Source: Undaria pinnatifida
Taxonomy: Eukaryota; Sar; Phaeophyceae; Laminariales; Alariaceae
Reading direction: 5' to 3'
NCBI GenBank assembly: GCA_012845835.1
Contig: JABAKD010000002.1
Span: forward strand, 24,966,518-25,030,517
Length of the DNA stretch: 64,000 bases
Position numbers and translations under genes: made by a program. This document shows, piece by piece, positions 1 to 11,105 of the stretch. How positions within the stretch are numbered: the stretch's first letter is position 1; every line of letters starts with the position of its first letter. The notes beneath the pieces were generated by a model. The model had not been told where the DNA came from. It saw only the letters and a program-made list of their open reading frames with translations, and searched no databases.

Positions 1-1140
1 TCACGTACGTACAACTTTTGCCAATTTCCGTTTCCTGTTTCCCCGCCCACCGTCGTACTGATGGGTCATTGTGATCGCACGCGTTGTACCATATTTCTTA
101 CAGCATACATGACAACATTGATACTACTAGTATCACCTTTGGTTGACGTCCTTCGGCAATGTGCAGCACAAGGATAAAAAGCTAAACAGCATCAATACGC
201 TGCACGTGCGAGCGTTCTATACGCGGCAAGGCCAATTACATCCGTCTGCCTACGGCAGCCAGAAGCGGAGACATAACAGGCCTCCGAGCGGTACGATAAT
301 TGCAACTTTTGTCAAACCTGCTAGGCTGCGCGACCTTCGGGCGATCTACACGCTGCTCATCAAGTTTGGTAGTGTGACACGATGAAGCGGCAAGAATAGA
401 CACTGCAAAAAAGAAAAAAAAACGTGCGTATGTGGAAGTGAGTATGGGCAGCACGTGCAGTATTTAGTCGCCACCCCTCTACGACAACACCGGGAAGTGT
501 TTTGTTTTGTTCGACGCTAGCCTTCACATTGAAGGTCGTGATACAACTCTGTCCATCGTACGATTAACTACATATACTCGCCTGTCGAAAACAATGCTCT
601 TGTGGGGCAAGGGCAGCAGGTGGGTTAAAGACGAAAAATTAAGCCGGCAGTAGGTACATAAGGGAGGTAGAGTTCGTGCATAAGATTTCCTGTTTTATGG
701 GTCCCCGCTTGGTTTTATTCTACTTTCTTGGAGAGTTTATGAGTGAATGACGAGGAGCTCACGCTGCACATTGTCGAAAACAAATTTGTTACCATATAAA
801 TACATCGCGTTCTGGCAGTCAAGTTCTCGGTGCAACGTGCCAGTGCGTACGTGGAAAACACGCCTCCCTCACCTGCGCTTCGATGCCCGCGGGAGGCACC
901 TGCATGCATTCAAGGTAGCCCGACATTGTGTCTGACCTGCGGGCGGACGAGCACACACAACAAGCAACAAAACAGGGTTTCCTTTCACACCCGTATGATA
1001 TTCGTTTCGTTCATGCGCGTGAAGGCATCGAATTATTCCCGTAGCATACCAGATACCATGGTCGTTACTAATAGATAGATAGCACAGATACATAATCTGA
1101 ACATAAGAGAGTGGATGGCGCATGGAGACATGTGATACCG
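1..1140. other. Unassigned sequence
   Basis: I see no gene, RNA gene or repeat shared with the rest of the window. Open frames here are short, overlap on both strands and have no recognisable domain. Confidence 0.5.
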
Positions 1141-1146
1141 CACCCG

Positions 1147-1167
1147 GTACGTACGTACGTACGTACT
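1147..1167. repeat. (GTAC)n microsatellite
   Basis: About five perfect GTAC units. The unit is self-complementary, so the run can form a cruciform. Confidence 0.9.
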
Positions 1168-1390
1168 GTAGTATGATGTAAGCCCTGGTTTGTTCGATTT
1201 AATGCCTGAGAAAGGTCGGTAGATACACCTGGCAAAAAAATGTACCATGTTCAGATAATTATCATAGCACAATCAGATGTACGACGAGGACTCTTAATAC
1301 TTTACCTGGTACCCGGTATATCTCTGTTGTTGCAATGGAAGTTGTTGCGTCACCACAAGCATTCTGTTTTTGCTCATCTCATCCACTATC

Positions 1391-1550
1391 GTCGCACTTT
1401 GTCTTTCTCCTTTCCCCTCCCTACTCGTAACTCAGAATCCCGGGCCACTAAGCAGGCTCTTCTACCCCCTCCCCACTACGGTACGCGCCTTCATTAATGT
1501 CGCGAGAAGGCTTCATTCAACCCTCTCTTCCCTCGTCGACTCGCATCGAA
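1391..1550 (-). mobile_element. SINE S1, 3' part
   Basis: This block matches, in reverse, the 3' region of the tRNA-derived S1 elements at 34560 and 47853, including the conserved words CGAGTCGACGAGG and CAATTCGATGCGAG. The tRNA-like head is missing, so the copy is truncated or its head was replaced by the array that follows. Confidence 0.65.
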
Positions 1551-1825
1551 TTGCAACACGAGTAATGCTTGTCGGAAGCAAACAGAGCATGCCCGATGTA
1601 TACGGCCCGAGGCAGTTCCAACCCTTTCTTCCCTCGTCGACTCGCATCGAATTGCAACGAGTAGCAATGCTTGTCGGAAGCAAATAGAGCATACCCGATG
1701 TATACGGCCCGAGGCAGTTCCAACCCTTTCTTCCCTCGTCGACTCACATCGAATTGCAAACACGAGTAATGTTTGTCGGAAGCAAATAGAGCACACCCGA
1801 TGTATACGGCCCGAGGCAGTTCAGT
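1521..1825 (-). repeat. Tandem array of SINE S1 tail, about 102-bp unit
   Basis: Three tandem units begin at about 1531, 1632 and 1734. Each contains the S1 tail words (CCTCGTCGACTCGCATC on the plus strand) followed by a segment around TGTATACGGCCCGAGG. A SINE tail has therefore been amplified into a small satellite. Both strands carry long open frames here only because the unit length is close to a multiple of three. Confidence 0.8.
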
Positions 1826-1829
1826 TAGG

Positions 1830-4085
1830 TTCAGTTCCGTCTCCTCTTCTTCGTCTACGATGATTGGCATCACTAATATTACTGGTATACTATACCCGAC
1901 AACCAACGATACCTGGCATAGTCTATACCAGGCAGTTTGATTTTTCGTGTAATAAAATTATTTTTTGGTTTGATTCGTACATGTCGCACACTCGTCTCAG
2001 CCAGCGGTGATTGTACCGACGCGTACTATAATACACCAAGCACCTTCCTCGTATAGACTATGCATGTTTCACGGCAATCGATCGACCGGTAGAAAGTACT
2101 TGGTCGGTTTGTGTTGCACCTGGTACTATTTTTGTGTCTCCGGCGCGCTGTGTAGCATCACCATCTTTCCTCCCCGACCCGGGTAGATTATGGGATACAT
2201 AGCATAGCATTATACCGGGCATTATCACGGCTTACACCACCAGCCCTCCGATGACAAAGAGCCCCCATAAGAAAGCCAGCTTACAAAAAATACCGAGACA
2301 TAAGAAATCATTTGGCTGTTGTACTGAAGTTAGTGTAGGATGCAGCCTTTATCACAAGATATATGGTTAAAAAAAAAAAACTTGGTTTCTTATCGAGAGG
2401 GTCGGTACGTATTGTAGATAAACAAAAGAGGTGTTCTGAAACACCGACTACCTACTAGTTGTTGTCCGCTTCCTTCGCCAGAAAGAGACGGGCGTCGTGC
2501 GTCGCGCGCGCGATGGGTAGGTGCCAGGAGGGTGCGGCGCATCACGAGCGACAAGTACGTGAAAGACCGATGACTACGTTCACCGCAAACACATGAAAGC
2601 TGATGACGACGTGCATATAGCGCGAACGGGCCGCAGGGGTAAACTGAAGAAAAAAAAACATCGGCTTGACATCACCAAACAGAAAAAAGAAAAAAAAAAT
2701 GTATTGCTAGATAACAACAGGTACTACAGCAGTATCGGTATATTGCACCAGGTATAAAATAGCAAGTAGCAAGAAGAAGAGGAGGAACAGCGGGGAGGCG
2801 CCACACCTCCAACGACGAGTACGCGCCACGATGCAGCGGAGCATGGTGTGCATATCCAAGCACAATCCGGGGTTCAAATCTCCCCAATGGTCACGATCCT
2901 TCTTGGTCGTTTTTCTTTGCTTGAAGGGAAAAGTACGGAGGGTGTAAATACATCGTACACACTTGAAAGTCATGGTGTACACACACATCCTAGGGAAAAA
3001 CACTCGCAAGCCCGCTACTTGGGACCAAGCTGACTGCTTGCAGAGGAACTGCAACCCGCGCGATGAATATGAAGCCTGGGCTTTAGAGTCAGGCGGGCCC
3101 CAGATTGTGCTTTCGTTAAGGTGTTTGCTTACCAGTCATGCAGACCCTAGATTCGTGTTCTTGGTAGATGTAAAGGAAGTAAACCATAACCACCGAGCTA
3201 AAACAGACAGCGCCGACTGTTGTTGATAGGCCACCCAGAAGGTTATGGTGTACATCTTACCCGGCAGTACTGGGCACATAAAATATGTACCGAGCGAGGA
3301 GGGAGAGGCGTGCAGCAGTAAAAATAGCATCAACGACACGTCAGGACTTCGTGCTGATATCAACCACCGGCACCCGGCACAAAAGCGATGCTACACGTAC
3401 CTGTTACAGCATACCAGGTAAACTTCTGCGATACTACCGCCAGACGCGTGCTTTCATTTGGGATCAAGCCGGTTTGTTGGCGAGATACAGAGTAGTCCGC
3501 GAGTGAGGAAACCCAGAAAACGCTGCGCGTCTACCGCAGCATGCACCGCCACTAACGACAACAACACCAGTATTACGTATTGAGACAGCAAAACGAAAAA
3601 CCTTTGGCACGAGTATGAGACGCACTCGGAGTCGGCGTGAAGACGAGAGAGAGAGAGAGAGAGAGAGATAGAGAGAGACCAACATGCACGTGCTTCCATC
3701 ACACCAGATACGTCGCAAACAATCTTGCACGCGCAATGCGCACAGCTCACACACAAAAAAAAAAAAGTGGTTGGTACAATATTAGCACGTTTTCTTGTTC
3801 GATTGCTCTTTTTTCACTGCATGCCCCCGGGTCGTCACTCTGACAGCACTCCAGACAGCAGGCATGTTTCTCTCTGTGTTCACGACTACCGTGCGTTTCG
3901 TACGGTGCAGGCAGCACTCCAGACAGGGATCGCTGTAGTCAGTAGCCACAAGTTGGTTCGCTGTGGGAACGGCGGGGGGGGCTATGCTGTAGTCGAGCGG
4001 ATACCCTCGGTCAAGTTGTTAGCACATTTATTTCATTTCACGTGTGCGCCTTCTTCGTCTCGTGTGTGTTGAGGCGGGAAAGCGT
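1830..4085. other. Unassigned sequence with simple repeats
   Basis: No gene recognised. It contains a (GA)n run at about 3643-3678, several A-runs and four exact copies of the overrepresented octamer ACCWGGTA. Open frames such as 3454-3756 (minus) have serine/leucine-rich low complexity and no domain. Confidence 0.5.
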
Positions 4086-4089
4086 AGTG

Positions 4090-4217
4090 TTTCCAGGCCA
4101 ATTCTTAATTCCATTATGGATTTTCGGATCTTCCTATCAATAGGGTTCCAGCGCCTTCGTGTGACCACGGACTCTAGATTTTGCACGAGAGATAAACGTG
4201 AGAACAACAACAACAGT
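4090..4217 (+). repeat. Family L fragment with CAA-rich tail
   Basis: It ends in GTGAGAACAACAACAAC, as do the copies at 24495 (plus) and 42640 (minus). The sequence before the tail is a diverged match to those copies. A constant 3' end running into a short tandem tail suggests a non-LTR retroposon 3' end. Confidence 0.45.
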
Positions 4218-4499
4218 ACCTGACACCACCCACGAAAGAAGACTCTTTCGTACACATAACATAACTTCCGCAAAAAAAAGTCGAGACGATGTGTCTTAGC
4301 TTTCTCTAACCATTGCCAAAAAAACAGAAACAAGAAAATGCGAGAACGATTCTACACTATTTCCGAGTAGGTTCGGCCCGAAAAAACGCGGGTGCAGTCC
4401 ACAAAAGGGTTGGTCTAGCTCCAACGTTCTCAAAGTGCTGTCACGTACCGGCACTACTGCAGCGAAGAAAAAAATGGTTATTTGGTCTACAACCCAACC

Positions 4500-4730
4500 C
4501 CTTAGGGGTTTTGAGACCTTCTGAGGGAAAAACTGACGGCGAAAAAAATGGACGATTACGGCATCATCCGCCTCTGCTGGTTGGCGTTGATAAAAAAAAG
4601 TGGTGATCGAACTACAGCAAATGCAAAAAAGACAGTCTCGAATGGGACGGGTGCAGCTATGATCCCTACTCGTATTGCCGCGCGCCCACGCCACGTACTC
4701 GTAGACGCTTGAAAACATCGCAAATCAGTC
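4500..4730 (+). repeat. Family O repeat, copy 1
   Basis: It shares a GAGGGAAAAACTGACG start, a middle part and a TAGACGCTTGAA end with the blocks at 29995, 36955 and 37985. No coding sequence is recognised. Confidence 0.5.
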
Positions 4731-4739
4731 ATCGCTATT

Positions 4740-5325
4740 TTTGGTCGATATACTTTAATTAAGTCCCAAAATGACTGAAGACGGAAAAAAAAAAAAAAAA
4801 AACGAAAAGAAAATGTCGAAGATTACAGCGCATCGGCCACACCAAGCAAGCAGCCCGGGCTGCTGGAGCGGGGAGTGTTTCCGAAGCAAAACCCTAGGCG
4901 CCGCACGACAAGCGCGCAGAATGCTGATATTCGTACAACCGCACGCTCTTACTTTTCCTATTAGAGAAGGCTGATACGGCCGCACTCGCCGCTTTTTTTT
5001 TTTGCGCCGCTCTACAGTACCTTCGTCCCGTCCTCGTGAAAACAACACGCACACCCACACCCACACCCTCACAGCAAGCAGTGCAATCTGACCGTCAACC
5101 ACCTCACCGGGATAAGTCCAGGACCCATGCACCCGCGATGGACGCGTGCCCTCCAGGCATCAGGTTTTCTTGCTGGACCATAAATAAAAAGCCCCCCCCC
5201 CGGTGCGAGATGCCCCCCTCGGTGAGTGGTGTGGCCTGGTTGTTGTCGATGGCGTGGTTGGTATAGAGGGGGGGGGGAAGGGGGGGGGGGGGGGGGTTCC
5301 TTTTATTGCCACTAGTAGGAGTTGT
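4740..5325. other. Unassigned sequence with homopolymer runs
   Basis: No gene seen. It holds long A-runs near 4785-4802, a T-run near 4993, and C- and G-runs near 5190 and 5263-5296. Confidence 0.5.
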
Positions 5326-5329
5326 ACAA

Positions 5330-5445
5330 GAAGTAGTAGTAGTAGTAAATGTAGGCGTAGCAGTAGTAGAAGTAGAAGTAACGGCAGCAGTAGCAGTAGT
5401 AGCTGCAGAAGTAGTGGTGGTTGTAGTGGTATATTGTAGCAACGG
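5330..5445. repeat. (AGT)n trinucleotide repeat, interrupted
   Basis: AGT units with GCAGT and GAAGT interruptions. The serine- or threonine-rich frames over it are artefacts of the repeat. Confidence 0.9.
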
Positions 5446-5449
5446 TACG

Positions 5450-6680
5450 TTGTAGTGTACAAGACAGTATGCAAAATCACAGGCTCTGCCTTTTATGCTA
5501 GACAGCGTAATATGTGCGAAGCACACGGTCAAGCCCTCGATCGGGGCGGGTTGTTGGTGTGCTTTTATCGTTTTAGCGGAAAAAGTGGAGAAAAGGTGGA
5601 AGGCGAAATTCCGTGTAACAATAGTGTCACAGGTAGGGTATCATATCATATGTAAAAATTGCATCTGTTTATCTCTAAAAAGGAAATGTGTTACTACGCT
5701 TTTGCCTTCATGTCGCTGTGCAGTTGCTGGTGATAATTATACCTTCATCCCAGGTATCATATACCTGTACCAGGTACCATCCAGGACGCAATTATAAGGA
5801 CAGCTGGGGTATTAATTAGAATATCCAAACTGCATTTACATTCACGGTCAGAGTGATTTCTGATATGTGTAGCATGTACATGCACGCAGTATGATATGCT
5901 GTGATATAACTGGTGCAAAGTTGAACTTTGGCGAACCTTTGGACTCGGAACGCGAGAACGATATTACTGGTGTTAACTAAAGCTGGTGTTCCGGTGTTAT
6001 CCACGCATACAAAAAGAAACATAATACCAGAACAACACAATACCAGCCGGCGGTGGGCAAACGCGGCAGTCGCCATTCGCCAGGGTTCCAAGTTTTCAGC
6101 CGTTCGCCCGGATAAGAAAACCGCCGCCAAAGGGGAACAGAGGTGGCTATGCGCACGTTCCGTACGTGCTCATCTTCATGCTCCGTATACTACGAGTACA
6201 GTATGCCTTACGTATCGATTGATAACACACCTCCTAGCGTTATTTTCGGAGTATAATTTCTCCCAAACGGGGAGGGCAAACACACACGAGAATGGCGGCC
6301 TCCGGAAGACCTCGTCCAGATCGATGTGTCCAAACAATCCAGGCTACCGTAGGGGGGGTCACTTGTGGGGGGAAACGTTAGCGGTGGCTCCGGGCCACTC
6401 GCTCGCGCCTGTAACCCCCCGATCCCTTTGAGGCGTTAAGCTCACGTGCGGCTAACAATCGCTACGTTAATCCCCATCGGAACAGCAAGCTAGGCTGCGC
6501 CAAAACAATCACACAAAAGATTCTTCTATTTCGTGAGGTACAAGGTCACTCGTGAGAAGAGTGGCTCAAACCTGGAGGTGAACATGCGGGTATGACACTA
6601 CGATACCATAGCCTTGCTCCCATAACTGCATCGATCGGCGTTGTTCACAATCTTCCGATTGTGGAGGAAATCAGCCTGGA
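5450..6680. other. Unassigned sequence
   Basis: No gene recognised. A 167-codon open frame (5928-6431, plus) has no ATG at its start and no recognisable domain, and it is matched by a long frame on the other strand. I do not call it. Confidence 0.45.
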
Positions 6681-6796
6681 AATTCGTCCTTGGGGGGTGC
6701 GTAATCTCGCGCGATGCACGGTACTGAACATTTATCATAATTCGTCCTTGGGGGGTGCGTAATCTCGCGCGATGCACGGTACTGAACATTTATCAT
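6681..6796. repeat. 58-bp tandem duplication
   Basis: Two essentially identical 58-bp units (6681-6738 and 6739-6796), each starting AATTCGTCCTTGGGG and ending TTTATCAT. The near-identity implies a recent duplication. Confidence 0.95.
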
Positions 6797-6799
6797 CAT

Positions 6800-7030
6800 A
6801 TATCTGCTGCTGCGCGGTTTCACACAGATAACACAAGACCTGTTAACACGAATTCTAAGAAGCAGAAGCTCTACGCGATACAATCAATTAATGGTAAGAA
6901 ATCCGGAGTAGACCAATTGTAAGAAATCCAGGATGAGCCAGCCTTACCGTTTCTTACCATGTGTCCTGTACTGCCCTACTACTCTGTGCAATCCAATCCG
7001 GTAGTACTGTATTTGGGGAGGGGGGGGGGG
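6800..7030. other. Unassigned spacer
   Basis: No gene seen. The fragment GTAAGAAATCC occurs twice (about 6894 and 6920). The block ends in a long G-run (about 7019-7035) that abuts family A. Confidence 0.5.
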
Positions 7031-7083
7031 GGGGGTACTCAGTTTTCTTGCATATGGATGACTGCGCCAATGAGCTATACTTT

Positions 7084-7257
7084 GACAGCTCGCGCTATCG
7101 CTATAGTGGGAACCGAAGGACACGCCAGCTAGCGATGGATTGCGAAGGAAATTAAATTAAATCGGCACACGACGTGTATGAAAATACGTGGAAGCGTGGT
7201 GAGCTTAAGCTCTATTTTTCCCCATCCTCCGGGAGATTAAAAAAAAACAGAAAAAGT
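7084..7257 (+). mobile_element. Family B retroposon, copy 1, 5'-truncated, with TSD
   Basis: The insert splits family A exactly and is flanked by TATACTTT on both sides (7076-7083 and 7258-7265). It is 5'-truncated compared with the copies at 58966 and 60830. It ends in CCATCCTCCGGGAG followed by an A-rich tail. A target-site duplication, 5' truncation and A-rich tail together are the marks of target-primed reverse transcription, so B is a SINE or the 3' end of a LINE. Confidence 0.85.
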
Positions 7258-7403
7258 TATACTTTGTTTTCTGGTGTGGCCACTCCAGAGACAGCAATGG
7301 GCATTACTATGTAACTGCCTCGTGAGTGCCTTGCCATATTCACACTACGCGATGCGATCATTCCCCTTGTGCGGAGTTAAGGTTCTCCACCTCGCACAAT
7401 ATG

Positions 7404-7653
7404 CCGTCTCCGCCGGGACTATCTTCGCCTTTATCTGGACGGTGACGTGGTCGATGTCGTCCAGGATGGCCCGGACTGGGTGCTTGAACCTCCCCCGGAC
7501 TCGGTAGTGCTCGTCCTCGTGGTCGTCGTTCGGGTCGTCCACCATCCTGCTGTCTCTCGAGAACCCGGCCTCGTTCGTGCGCGCGACGTTGCCGTTGAGG
7601 ACAGCCGAAATGCCGCAGAATCTCTCCGTCATCTTCACGAGCTCGGGGTCGTG
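7404..7653 (-). pseudogene. Coding-like 250-bp insert in family A, unrecognised
   Basis: Three other family A copies run straight from CACAAT(A)TGA to TCGATAACC. This copy carries 250 extra bases. On the minus strand the insert is open throughout and encodes a mixed, non-repetitive, charged peptide. It begins HDPELVKMTERFCG and contains an acidic stretch (DDPNDDHEDEH) followed by basic and hydrophobic residues. The base composition is more GC-rich than its surroundings. There is no ATG at the insert edge and stops lie just outside it, so it cannot be a complete gene. It looks like an exon or gene fragment captured by, or inserted in, the repeat. I do not recognise the family. Confidence 0.45.
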
Positions 7654-7880
7654 ATCTTATTCGATAACCATCCTAGTGACCGCCAAAAAAAAAAAAAAAC
7701 GGTACCCTGGTTGTCTAGCTCACGCAGTGATTAACAGGTTTTACAGCGTCGTTGCCAACCAACGCCAACCCCAATAAACATGTAATGTTTTACAGCGTCG
7801 GTACCAACCGATACTAACTATTATATATACATATATATTACGGGGGGGGTCATCGCAGGTATCATCTTATCATTTTTTCT

Positions 7881-8142
7881 CTAGCTCCCTCCCTTTTCTG
7901 AACTGGGGCCGTCACATAGCAGGTACTCCTCCCCCCACTGCGGTACATGCCTTCATTTTTCGTCTCGAGGAGACTTCAGCATTTTCTCTCCTCGTCGGCT
8001 CGAGTCCAATGATGCAAACGCACGATATCAGGTGATTTCTGCGCGTCAAATGTTGCACAAGAAAACGTTCCGTTGGGGGACTCAAACTCGCGAAATCAAC
8101 CACAGTAGCTACGAGGATTACCACTAGACCACCGGGGACGCC
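7881..8142 (-). mobile_element. tRNA-derived SINE S1, near full length
   Basis: Read on the minus strand, the head has an A-box-like word (GGTGGTCTAGTGG, about 8121-8136) and a B-box-like word (GAGTTTGAGTCCCCC, about 8075-8089), as in a tRNA gene. It is followed by the S1 body and a tail matching the copies at 34560 and 47853. It lacks a proper tRNA fold and is expected to depend on a partner LINE. It is diverged in the body, so it is an older copy. Confidence 0.75.
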
Positions 8143-8242
8143 GTACATGAAACTCTGTACACGTACTATATATTACACCCTGGTATAATTCAAGATGTCG
8201 TACCTGGTATACAATACCACAACACCCATAATAACACACATG

Positions 8243-8435
8243 CAGCAGTAGTTTCTCTATAGTGACGGCATGTGCACTTTAGAGGGAAATACCGGCATAA
8301 TAGCGGCAACCGGCACTACTCCGCATATTGTCACTAACGAACGGTTGTTCCCGTCTGTCTGTATCAAGCCAATTCACAGGCACTATCGAGGGCAACCGGC
8401 ACTGCTCAACCGGCACTATAGAGGGACCACTACTG
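8243..8435. mobile_element. Family H, mariner-like MITE, copy 1
   Basis: The ends are inverted: the left starts CAGCAGTAGTTTCTC and the right end, reversed, starts CAGTAGTGGTCCCTC. The interior repeats CCGGCACTATAG-type words. It matches the copy at 10291, which has TA on both sides. Only the right flank is TA here; the left is TG, probably mutated. It has no coding capacity. Confidence 0.6.
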
Positions 8436-8695
8436 TACTCGTACGTATGTAGTACGGCAACAGCCTTCGGGGAATTGTAGGAGAAGCGCGTGTACGCGAC
8501 CGCATCAGGTTTCACGTGGCATCGCGCATAACGAGTCAATAGTCAGTAACCCCCAGCCTTGCTAGTTGAGTAGTGGTCAATCCGTATCGTATCGTCGAAC
8601 TCACAGCTGACGCGCATTGAGTCAATGCTCGAAGTGTGTTGCTACTACTGCTCTAATCTGATATAGATGGTGTGCCATCAGCTAACCTGAGATCA
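8436..8695. other. Unassigned spacer
   Basis: No gene or shared repeat seen. Confidence 0.5.
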
Positions 8696-8697
8696 AC

Positions 8698-8699
8698 GA

Positions 8700-8734
<35 letters not shown>

Positions 8735-8862
8735 ACAGCAACAGCAGCAAGAACAACAAGAACCACAACCACAACCACAAAAAAAACAACAACAACAACA
8801 ACAGCAACAACAACAACAACAGCAACAACAACAACAACAACAACAGCAGCAGCAACAACAAA
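8698..8862. repeat. (CAA/CAG)n trinucleotide repeat
   Basis: CAA and CAG units with AACCAC interruptions. Poly-threonine, poly-leucine and poly-cysteine frames over it are artefacts. Confidence 0.95.
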
Positions 8863-8869
8863 CTGCTGT

Positions 8870-9375
8870 GCTTGTGCCGTAGGTTTCGTCCTGTCCCGCC
8901 CGTGAGACCATTACTAGAAAATCTTACTGTATTATGTGTAAAAAGTCTAGCGCTGGCTACCGTATTCCTCTCAGATGGGACGGCACCGTTCAATACAACA
9001 AAACGAGAACGGAAGGGGCCTAAATGAGAAGTGGAAAATAAATCAGAATTGATGAGAAGTGGACTAATCAGAAGGGAAATACGTAATAGGAATGCAATGC
9101 ACTAAAATTTGGGAATACTTTCTTCTGAAACTGCGAACGCGCTGATTCACAATCACCATGCACACATTGTGTGACAGACAGCGTCATCGTGTGCTTTATC
9201 TTCACATTAAATCGGTCCTTTCTACGCAAGGACATCACCCATCACCACTAGAACACCCGGTGTCAATCCGGATTCGTTATCCTGGAGATACAAATTATGT
9301 GGCCGCAGACTGTGAAACAGAGAAACCAAAAAACAAGTATTCGAAAATGGACAGAGGAAAAGCAAATGAAACGTC
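8870..9375. other. Unassigned sequence
   Basis: No gene recognised. The words CTTCACATTAAA followed by a TTTCTACGCAAGGACATC-like segment (about 9199-9237) also occur at 58779 and, reversed, near 47505-47560. They are probably the 5' end of family J. Confidence 0.4.
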
Positions 9376-9379
9376 AGCG

Positions 9380-9690
9380 TACCGGGTACGAGTAACACAG
9401 CAGGAAGAAAGCAAGACGAAAAAAATGAACCCTCTCTCTAGTGGATGTCCTCTCTTATCATGTGTCGCGTAGGCCCCGGAAGAGTCTGTTGCATTACTAT
9501 CAACACGAAGAAGGAAGGAAAGGGGAGGCAGGCAGAGAGAGAACAAATAACGAACAAAAGGAGAGAAATAAGGTCAAGCCAAAACAAACTGATCGTATTC
9601 GCACCCCAGAGGAGAAGCACGAGCAGCAGAGTTTTCCGGCTCTCTGCTACCTACACGAGCCGGGAAGCTAGCCACACGGTCTCCAATGGA
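9380..9690 (+). repeat. Family I repeat, copy 1
   Basis: It is similar to 22440-22860 over most of its length, from GTACCGGGTACGA to GCTAGCCACACGGTCT. The second copy directly follows the tyrosine-recombinase remnant, so I may be that element's 3' flank. It is purine-rich with no credible frame. Confidence 0.6.
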
Positions 9691-9893
9691 TCGTAATCGT
9701 TGGAACGTAGTACATGTGACACTCCCATATTTCTACGTTTGTGCTGTGGTGGACACCACTAGTCATTTGACAACGTTGTTCCTGTTGATAGTTACGAATC
9801 TCGTTCATGGTAGATGCTACGGTAATTTGACCACAACAACAACGACCAACTGATCAACGCAAAATCAGGCGAAAAAAGCGCAACAACGACAGG

Positions 9894-10255
9894 GCGTTTG
9901 CGATTTCCAAGTTATGTCTGGGTTGGAAACATACAATAATAGTATTGAAACCGACGAACATCGTAAGCGTTTGCGATTTCCAAGTTATGTTTGGGTTGGA
10001 AACATTCAATAATAGTATTGAAACCGACGAACATCGTAAGTCATAACCCAAGGTCAAGACGAAAACCCTTGAGAGAACAAGGTTAGAAAACAAACCAACA
10101 ACAGTGGTAGGAAAACGCATCTCCAACCTAAGTTTTCGCTAATTTTTCGTGGGTTATGTTGGCCTTGGATTGTGACAATCGATGGTGTTGATACTATTAT
10201 TAGATGTTTTCCTACTCAACTCATACCCAAAATGGGTACATCGCAAAAAACTTAC
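9894..10255. mobile_element. Family T inverted-repeat element, copy 1
   Basis: The left arm holds two 73-bp tandem units (9894-9966 and 9967-10039) with GTTTGCGATTTCCAAG and TAGTATTGAAACCGACG. The right arm (about 10125-10255) is a diverged reverse complement. This is a fold-back or MITE-like structure with a duplicated arm and no coding capacity. Confidence 0.6.
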
Positions 10256-10290
10256 TAAGATGCCTCGCTCTTGCTCTTGCTTTTCCAGTA

Positions 10291-10462
10291 CAGCTCTATA
10301 GTGCCGTTATGTGCACTATAGAGGGAAACACCGGCACTATAGCGGCAGCCGGCACTACTCCGCAGCCACTACTCGTTATTCCCACCTGTGCCAAGCGAGT
10401 CCACAGGCACTATAGCGGGCAACCGGCACAACTCAACCGGCATTTTAGAAGGACCCCTGCTG
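10291..10462. mobile_element. Family H, mariner-like MITE, copy 2
   Basis: 172 bp with CAG at the left end, CTG at the right end and TA directly outside both. It contains several CCGGCACTATAG-type words, also present at 8243. TA flanks and CAG termini fit the Tc1/mariner superfamily. There is no transposase, so it is non-autonomous. Confidence 0.6.
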
Positions 10463-10610
10463 TAGTAACGTGCACGACTTGGCTCGGCGTGTCGGAGCAT
10501 GAGTGCTAGAAATGCACACCCGTTTGAGGTACAAACTACTTGGAAATAGAGCCAGTCCATGTACCCGGTACGGTACAGGACGGCTAGCGATGAACATATC
10601 ATATTACTAC

Positions 10611-11105
10611 GGTGTTTTGGAAACACTACCAACTTTGATTGGGTAGCAGTTGGATAGAAAAACATGTTATACTTTTATTAGTATTGAAACCGTCGAAAGT
10701 CATAATCCAAAGGCCAGCCCTACCCACGAAAAAATTAAAATTAGGTTACAAGCATGTTTCACTCCCTATCATTTTTTATTTATTTAACCTGCTGCCGGAG
10801 TAGTAACATGGACCGCTGGTAGGAACAGCTCGCGCTATCGCATTCACGGGAACTGAAGGACACGCCAGCTAACGCTGGGGTGCGAATGCAATTGTGTTAA
10901 ACTGACACGACCTTGTATGAAAATATGTGGAAGTGTGGTGAGCTTAAGCTTTATGTTTCACCATCCGCCGAGAGGATATACAAAAGAAAAAAGCTAACCT
11001 AATTTTTGCGTGGGTTGGTTGGCCTCGGGTTGCGATGTTCGTCGGGTTCAATACTATTTTTACATTGTTTCCAGTCGAAACATAATTAGGAACTCGCAAA
11101 CACCC
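10611..11105. mobile_element. Family T inverted-repeat element, copy 2, split by family B
   Basis: The left arm (10611-10750) and right arm (10993-11105) are diverged reverse complements sharing AGTATTGAA, a GTCGAA/GACGAA word and CCACG-AAAAATTA. A family B copy lies between them, so B inserted into an existing T element. Confidence 0.6.
10788..10993 (+). mobile_element. Family B retroposon, copy 2, inside T
   Basis: It matches the B consensus from TGCTGCCGGAGTAGTAAC through AGCTCGCGCTATCG to CCATCCGCC, and ends in an A-rich tail at 10978-10993. It is longer at the 5' end than copy 1. Confidence 0.75.

Larger units (their letters stand above)
7035..7840 (+). mobile_element. Family A repeat, copy 1 (with two insertions)
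   Basis: Segments of this block match the copies at 37020 (plus), 27679 (minus) and 57025 (minus). Shared words include TTTCTGGTGTGGCCAC, CATTCCCCTTGTGCGG and GGTACCCTGGTTGTC. This copy is interrupted twice: by a family B retroposon (7084-7257) and by a 250-bp coding-like insert (7404-7653). In three copies A lies beside a C-rich tract and near the LINE-2 fragment, so A may be another part of that retrotransposon. That link is inference. Confidence 0.75.

Noticed and set aside
5928-6431. 167-codon protein on the plus strand
   Set aside because: No ATG at the start, no domain, and an overlapping frame of similar length on the other strand.
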